Part shown: positions 63,755-64,000 of the stretch, piece by piece
How the letters are laid out: the number at the start of each line of letters is the position of its first letter
Numbering within the stretch: the stretch's first letter is position 1
Source of the DNA: Psychrobium sp. MM17-31
GTDB lineage: Bacteria; Pseudomonadota; Gammaproteobacteria; Enterobacterales; Psychrobiaceae
NCBI RefSeq assembly: GCF_022347785.1
Contig: NZ_JAKRGA010000004.1
Location: 248,001-312,000, forward strand
Length of the DNA: 64,000 nt
Direction: 5' to 3'
Program-made: the position numbers and the translations under genes
The notes under the pieces: model-generated
Databases searched by the model: none
The model's input: the letters and a program-made list of their open reading frames with translations, nothing else
Told to the model about the DNA's origin: nothing

Positions 63755-64000
63755 TTGCTTTGCTCCTTAGCATCGTCAAAGGAGATTTGGCCACTCATGC
63801 CCGGTAAGATTTTCAAGCCATTAGGATTGCTAAAAGCGAATTTTGTACGGTAATAAACATCATTGCCCCATTCTTTGCGGGCTTCTGGTTGAGTCGATAT
63901 TTCGGTGAGTGTGGTTTGCATTGGCTGCTTTAAGTAGGCGTCTAATGTCAGAGTTGCTTTGGCATTTATTTTGAGGTGCTGATAATCGACTTCGTGTACC
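63751..64000 (-). CDS. Periplasmic adaptor C-terminus, partial at window edge
   Basis: The last 82 codons of a minus-strand gene whose start lies beyond the right edge. The visible sequence ends FAFSNPNGLKILPGMSGQISF followed by a Lys/Gln/Ser tail, the LxPGMxGxISF pattern of a HlyD-type adaptor's beta-barrel end. It is followed within a base overlap (AAATGA) by the next adaptor, so it is the third adaptor of this operon. An ATPase or outer-membrane factor may precede it outside the window. Confidence 0.7.
   Translation of the reverse strand, partial: VHEVDYQHLKINAKATLTLDAYLKQPMQTTLTEISTQPEARKEWGNDVYYRTKFAFSNPNGLKILPGMSGQISFDDAKEQSK

Overview
The window looks like a chromosomal segment of a marine gammaproteobacterium of the order Alteromonadales. 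A Colwelliaceae/Thalassotalea-like bacterium is my guess from gene content and moderate-to-low G+C, not a demonstrated identification. Support comes from conserved gammaproteobacterial neighbourhoods (fkpA with slyX, darP beside pmbA, yceJ-yceI, pbpC-yfhM, a cpxP-cpxR-cpxA set), many lipoboxes, and a spliced-looking repertoire of c-di-GMP and hybrid sensor proteins. There is no rRNA, tRNA, CRISPR array, transposase or prophage that I can see. Coding density is high, and most genes are housekeeping or envelope functions.

Layout. 1-7.2 kb: REP-like repeat, secreted alkaline phosphatase, ClpP-fold lipoprotein, DUF4920/PepSY pair, two AraC-type regulators in an overlapping pair, and an SRPBCC-sterol desaturase pair. 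7.2-16.5 kb: an aberrant short flagellin, a 1492-residue propeller-PAS-GGDEF-EAL sensor, DUF2947, DUF4153 membrane protein, type II NADH dehydrogenase. 16.6-22.6 kb: ENPP-type phosphodiesterase and EamA transporter joined by an RBS-sequestering hairpin, with an attenuator-like leader in front; then SelO, TrhO and DUF1761. 22.7-30.3 kb: glycerol kinase, a TPR hybrid histidine kinase overlapping a sulfurtransferase, MgtE and RapZ. 30.4-37.6 kb: pbpC and yfhM, the penicillin-binding protein 1C/bacterial alpha-2-macroglobulin pair. 37.8-44.4 kb: ABM monooxygenase, SlyX, WD40 lipoprotein, FkpA, cytochrome b561, YceI, PQQ-type sugar dehydrogenase, phospholipase A1 and a FlxA-like coiled-coil protein. 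44.5-51.4 kb: large zinc metalloprotease, an unknown coiled-coil protein, a Cpx-type envelope-stress operon with a well-placed CpxR box, and a second sterol desaturase. 51.4-57 kb: DUF465, RraA, DarP, PmbA, and a PAS-GGDEF-EAL protein. 57.2-60.1 kb: a triple fusion of cysteine desulfurase, metallo-beta-lactamase fold and rhodanese, followed by a secreted unknown protein behind a perfect Fur-box palindrome. 60.2-64 kb: an export operon with three successive membrane-fusion adaptors (one cut by the window edge) and a MacB/FtsX-type permease.

The most interesting items are the desulfurase-MBL-rhodanese fusion, the Fur-box-linked secreted protein, the leader/attenuator ahead of the EamA transporter, the hairpin masking the ribosome-binding site of the phosphodiesterase gene, the CpxR sites flanking the cpx operon, and the orphan short flagellin. 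I did not find a clear defence, mobile or biosynthetic island. All family assignments come from recognising motifs by eye; no searches were run.
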